Below, piece by piece: positions 7,060 through 10,411 of a stretch of 10,411 bases of DNA. Every line of letters begins with the position of its first letter. The stretch's first letter is position 1. Source of the DNA: an uncultured Eubacteriales bacterium (GTDB lineage Bacteria; Bacillota; Clostridia; Lachnospirales; Lachnospiraceae); NCBI GenBank assembly GCA_900313775.1, contig OMSP01000166.1, positions 1 to 10,411 of the forward strand, given 5' to 3'. The notes beneath the pieces are model-generated. The model was given only the letters and a program-made list of their open reading frames with translations, had not been told where the DNA came from and did not search any database. The position numbers were made by a program, and so were the translations under genes.

Positions 7060-7069
7060 CCATATATGG
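7060..7069. repeat. 10-bp palindrome CCATATATGG overlapping the transporter promoter
   Basis: The perfect palindrome CCATATATGG shares its last three bases with the TGG of the extended -10 element. A protein bound here would directly cover the promoter. It does not extend beyond 10 bp, and no second copy was noticed in the window, so function is speculative. Confidence 0.35.
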
Positions 7070-7075
7070 TATAAT
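7067..7075 (+). promoter_or_regulatory. Extended -10 promoter of the ABC transporter gene
   Basis: TGGTATAAT matches the extended -10 consensus (TGn followed by TATAAT) perfectly. The region 17 nt upstream (7047-7052, TGTTTA) is a poor -35, which extended -10 promoters tolerate. The last T is 7 nt before the ATG at 7083, so transcription should begin at the A of 7082 or 7083, giving a leaderless message. No Shine-Dalgarno is visible in the 20 nt before the ATG. Confidence 0.75.
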
Positions 7076-7082
7076 CATCTCA

Positions 7083-10000
7083 ATGTTGGAGCTCAGAGAC
7101 ATCCGGAAAGAATACAAGACCGGCGATTTCGTACAGAAGGCGCTGGACGGTGTCTCTCTGTCTCTTCGCGAGAATGAATTCGTCGCCGTGCTCGGCCCCA
7201 GCGGCTCGGGCAAAACGACGCTCCTGAATATCATCGGCGGACTCGACCGCTACGATTCGGGCGATCTGCTGATAGACGGCGTCTCGACCAAAGAGTATAA
7301 GGACCGCGACTGGGATACCTACCGCAATCACTCAGTCGGCTTCGTCTTCCAGAACTATAACCTGATCCCCCATCAGACGATCCTCAAAAACGTACAGCTG
7401 GCCCTTACTATCGCCGGCATCGGCAATCAGGAAGGTGCACAGCGGGCGCAGGAAGTGCTGGAGGCGGTCGGCCTAGGCGACCAGAGCCATAAAAAACCCG
7501 GTGAACTCTCCGGCGGACAGATGCAGCGTGTCGCCATCGCGCGTGCGCTGGTCAACGATCCGGATATCCTGCTGGCCGACGAGCCGACGGGCGCGCTGGA
7601 TTCGACGACGAGCCTCCAGGTCATGGATCTCCTCAAGGAGGTCGCGCGCGAACGTCTGGTCGTCATGGTCACCCACAATCCGGAGCTCGCGGAGAAATAC
7701 GCCAACCGCATCGTCAATCTGAAGGACGGCAGGATCGTAGGGGATTCGAACCCTTACACGCCTGCTGCCGCGGATGAAGAGACGGCGGTCGAACCTGTCG
7801 GTGCCGCCGCAGCCGGAGAAACAACGGATGAACCGCCCGTTACTGCCGCAGCCGCAGCAGGCGCCGCAGACGCGGCTGCCGCGCCCAAAAAGCGCAGGGC
7901 TTCGATGTCATTTAAGACCGCGCTCGGCCTGTCAGGCAACAACCTCCTGACCAAAAAAGCCCGAACGATCCTGATCGCGATCGCCGGGTCGATCGGTATC
8001 ATCGGCATTGCTCTGATCCAGGCGCTGTCCAACGGCGTCAACCGCTATATCGACGATATCGAGCGCGAGACGCTGACACAGTATCCGCTCCAGATCGAGG
8101 AGAGCGCCTTTGACTTCACCTCGATGCTCGGCGCGGGCAATACTCCGAAAGAGGACAAAGAGAAGAAGGATTCCGAAAAGAAAGAGGCAGAGGTCGAGGA
8201 GTACCAGACCATGACCGGGATGTTCTCCCAGATGAACTCCAACGATCTGACCTCCCTCAAAGGATTCCTCGACAGCAAGGACAGCAAGATGGACCGCTAC
8301 GCGACCGCTGTCCAGTACAACTATCATATCGATCCGCAGATCTACCGAAAGACCACGGAGGAGGAGAAAAAGAGCGGCGCCAAGAGAGCTTACCGCAAAG
8401 TCAACCCTGACTCCACCTTCACCTCGATGGGGATCGGCGCGGAAGTCTCGCAGAATCCGATGATCTCCGCCATGATGTCCAGCAATACATTCTACCAGCT
8501 GCCTGACAACGAGAAGCTCTACAAGTCGCAGTATGAGCTCTGCGCAGGCGATTGGCCCAAGCGTTACAACGAGATGGTCGTCGTACTCTACAACGACAAC
8601 AAACTCAATGATCTTACCCTCGCCTCGATGGGCTTGAAGGACGCTGCCGAACTGGATCAGGCCGTCAAAGATTTTGTGGCCGGCAAGGATATCGACATGG
8701 ATACCACGATACATTCCTACGAGTATCAGGATCTCATGGACGTGTCGTTCAAACTGGTAAATAATGCCTCACTCTACAGCTATGACAGGGATCTGAAGCT
8801 GTGGAAAGATATTTCCTCGGACGGCGGCAAGGCGGATAAACTGGCCGAGGACGGCGAGGATCTCGTGATCTCCGGTATCATCCGGCCGAAGAAAGGCGCC
8901 AAAGTCCTGATGTTGCAGAATACGATCTACTATTCGCCCCGTCTGGTCGACCACATCCGGGAAGTGTCGGCGGAGAGCGAGATCGTCAAAGACCAGCGGA
9001 AAGACCCGGATAAAAATGTCTTTACCGGCAACAGCTTCGACGATGACAAGGGCACGATGGACATGAGCAAGCTCTTCTCGGTGGACGGGGACGCCATGAC
9101 CAGGGCTTTTAACTTCGATCAGTCGAAACTCAAGATGGATCCGAACGCGTTCGGCAATTTCGATATGTCCAAGGTCAATGTCTCCTCGATCCTCAAGGGC
9201 GCGCAGAAGAAGAATTCCGACAAGGAGATGAACAAGCTCCTCAATAATCTGCTGAGCGGTTTCCGCGCCTATACCAAGGATAAGCCCGGCGCCGATATCG
9301 ACAAGCTCAGCAGCGGTATCGCCCGGTATATGCGCTCCGATGCGGGACAGAAGATCATCCTTGACAATGTACAGGATGCATTTAAGGATAAGGACGGCGA
9401 CGGGGTGCCGGAGTTTGACGGCGACGCGGTCAACTACGAAGCCATGGGGCAGGCGCTTGCCGCCGGCTATCCCGCCTACGCCAAGGCGAACGGTCTGACC
9501 AATCCGGATGACACCACAAAAGAGCTTCGCAACTATCTGAGCAGCAATGAGGCCACCAAGCTCATCATGGCTTCGTTCGGCAATATCTACGACATGGACA
9601 AGATCTCCTCAAATCTGTCCAAGGAACTGGGCCGGGTCATCGGGTCTCAGCTCAACTCTTCCATGAAGAATCTGGGCGCGAGCATCTCAAATGCCATGAG
9701 CTTTGATCCGGACGCATTCACCAACGCGATCAAATTCAAGATGACCGAAAAAGAGCTGCAGGCCATGATGAGCAGTCTGATGTCTGCAGAGACCGCCTCA
9801 TATGATGACAATTTGAAGAAAATGGGATATGCCGAGGAGGACCGTCCCGAGGAGATCCTGATCTTCCCGAAGGATTTCGAGTCCAAAGATCAGATCGTCA
9901 AGATCATCGACCGCTATAACAAGCGGATGGAGAAGGCCGGCGAGGATGACAAAGTCATCTCCTACACCGATATAGTCGGCGTGATGATGAACTCGGTCAC

Positions 10001-10411
10001 AGACATCATCAACGCTATCAGCTATATGCTGATCGCCTTCGTCTCGATCTCCCTGGTCGTCTCATCGATCATGATCGGCGTCATCACCTATATCAGCGTA
10101 CTCGAGCGCAAGAAGGAGATCGGTATCCTGCGCGCGATGGGTGCCTCCAAGCGCAATGTCGGCAATGTCTTCAACGCGGAGACAGTGATCATAGGCGCGC
10201 TGGCCGGACTCTTCGGCGTCGCGATAGCGCGGCTTCTGCTATTCCCGGCCGACGCCATCATCCAACACGCCACCAACGGCGTCAATCTCCATCCGTATCT
10301 GAAATTCTCGACCATAGCTGCATTGATCCTGCTCTCGATCGCGCTGACTTTGATAGGCGGATTCATCCCGTCGAGAAAGGCATCCCGCTCCGACCCGGTG
10401 GTCGCCCTGAG
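7083..10411 (+). CDS. Fused ABC transporter ATPase-permease, MacB/FtsX type (3' end outside window)
   Basis: The frame is open for 1109 codons to the window end. The ATPase (residues 1-222) has Walker A GPSGSGKTT (38-46), Q-loop Gln90, signature LSGGQ (142-146), Walker B ILLADEP (162-168, catalytic Glu167), ALDS D-loop and switch His198; it is of the LolD/MacB class. An Ala/Pro/Glu-rich linker (about 223-270) joins it to the permease. The first membrane helix spans about 295-316, and then an extracytoplasmic region runs to about 975. Helices follow at about 981-1006, 1034-1056 and 1078-1096, with the FtsX/MacB cytoplasmic motif ERKKEIGILRAMGAS (1008-1022) and a closing RSDPVVAL. The outer region holds a Lys/Glu-rich stretch (356-373), two DMSK motifs (660, 694) and a calcium-loop-like segment DKDGDGVPEFDG (769-780). 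The start is fixed by the usual N-terminus of such ATPases and by the promoter 7 nt upstream. The substrate is unknown; peptide or lipid export, or mechanotransmission, are family possibilities. The divergent ilv neighbour need not be functionally linked. Confidence 0.93.
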   Translation, partial: MLELRDIRKEYKTGDFVQKALDGVSLSLRENEFVAVLGPSGSGKTTLLNIIGGLDRYDSGDLLIDGVSTKEYKDRDWDTYRNHSVGFVFQNYNLIPHQTILKNVQLALTIAGIGNQEGAQRAQEVLEAVGLGDQSHKKPGELSGGQMQRVAIARALVNDPDILLADEPTGALDSTTSLQVMDLLKEVARERLVVMVTHNPELAEKYANRIVNLKDGRIVGDSNPYTPAAADEETAVEPVGAAAAGETTDEPPVTAAAAAGAADAAAAPKKRRASMSFKTALGLSGNNLLTKKARTILIAIAGSIGIIGIALIQALSNGVNRYIDDIERETLTQYPLQIEESAFDFTSMLGAGNTPKEDKEKKDSEKKEAEVEEYQTMTGMFSQMNSNDLTSLKGFLDSKDSKMDRYATAVQYNYHIDPQIYRKTTEEEKKSGAKRAYRKVNPDSTFTSMGIGAEVSQNPMISAMMSSNTFYQLPDNEKLYKSQYELCAGDWPKRYNEMVVVLYNDNKLNDLTLASMGLKDAAELDQAVKDFVAGKDIDMDTTIHSYEYQDLMDVSFKLVNNASLYSYDRDLKLWKDISSDGGKADKLAEDGEDLVISGIIRPKKGAKVLMLQNTIYYSPRLVDHIREVSAESEIVKDQRKDPDKNVFTGNSFDDDKGTMDMSKLFSVDGDAMTRAFNFDQSKLKMDPNAFGNFDMSKVNVSSILKGAQKKNSDKEMNKLLNNLLSGFRAYTKDKPGADIDKLSSGIARYMRSDAGQKIILDNVQDAFKDKDGDGVPEFDGDAVNYEAMGQALAAGYPAYAKANGLTNPDDTTKELRNYLSSNEATKLIMASFGNIYDMDKISSNLSKELGRVIGSQLNSSMKNLGASISNAMSFDPDAFTNAIKFKMTEKELQAMMSSLMSAETASYDDNLKKMGYAEEDRPEEILIFPKDFESKDQIVKIIDRYNKRMEKAGEDDKVISYTDIVGVMMNSVTDIINAISYMLIAFVSISLVVSSIMIGVITYISVLERKKEIGILRAMGASKRNVGNVFNAETVIIGALAGLFGVAIARLLLFPADAIIQHATNGVNLHPYLKFSTIAALILLSIALTLIGGFIPSRKASRSDPVVAL

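Noticed and set aside
7738..7761. A tRNA T-arm-like stretch (minus strand GGGTTCGAATCCCC)
   Set aside because: It resembles the T-loop of a tRNA, but no D-arm, anticodon arm or acceptor stem can be built around it on either strand. It lies in the coding frame of the ABC transporter at the ATPase-linker junction (DSNP).
7743..7893. Possible low-complexity repeat or recombination scar in the GC-rich Ala-coding stretch
   Set aside because: The Ala/Pro/Glu-rich segment is in frame between the ATPase and permease and has no exact repeat unit. It is best read as a flexible interdomain linker.
7932..8714. Minus-strand open frame of 260 codons inside the ABC transporter
   Set aside because: It is an antisense shadow of the transporter frame, which is continuous and carries recognisable ABC and FtsX-type motifs on both sides of this stretch.

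Overview
The window is a tightly packed segment with high GC by eye. It holds the promoter-proximal part of a branched-chain amino acid (BCAA) biosynthesis operon on the minus strand, and a divergent gene for a very large fused ABC transporter on the plus strand. The organism is most likely a GC-rich member of the Clostridia/Firmicutes or a related Gram-positive lineage. Three things suggest this: the short LeuC type, the Clostridia-like LeuA, and the large ATPase-permease fusion with a giant extracytoplasmic domain. This placement is inference from protein character, not a database match.

Minus strand, in order of transcription: a consensus-like promoter (6971-6999), a leader RNA, then ilvB (5006-6721), ilvN (4439-4990), ilvD (2761-4425), leuA (1223-2746) and leuC (1-1218, cut by the window edge just before its C-terminus). 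Gaps between these genes are only 4 to 15 nt, so this is one transcription unit. IlvB and IlvN form acetohydroxyacid synthase, IlvD is dihydroxyacid dehydratase, and LeuA and LeuC start the leucine branch from 2-ketoisovalerate. ilvC (the step between IlvBN and IlvD), leuD, leuB and a transaminase are not in the window; leuD and leuB probably lie beyond the left edge.

The most informative non-enzyme element is the ilvB leader (about 6721-6964). It encodes an unlisted 35-residue peptide (6824-6931) in which 16 of residues 2-21 are Ile, Leu or Val. Its own Shine-Dalgarno precedes it, and a strong intrinsic terminator lies 27 nt before ilvB. Between them are segments that can pair in the mutually exclusive 1:2, 2:3 and 3:4 pattern of classical ribosome-mediated attenuation. 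I see no T-box motif, the device more usual for such operons in Firmicutes.

Plus strand: the reading frame from 7083 stays open to the end of the window (1109 codons, no stop). It encodes an N-terminal ABC ATPase, an Ala-rich linker, and a MacB/FtsX-type permease with an extracytoplasmic region of about 650 residues. A perfect extended -10 element (TGGTATAAT) ends 7 nt before its ATG and no Shine-Dalgarno is visible, so its mRNA is probably leaderless. The 151-bp region between the leader peptide and the transporter also holds two small inverted repeats that may be operators. No RNA genes, insertion sequences, CRISPR arrays or phage genes were seen.
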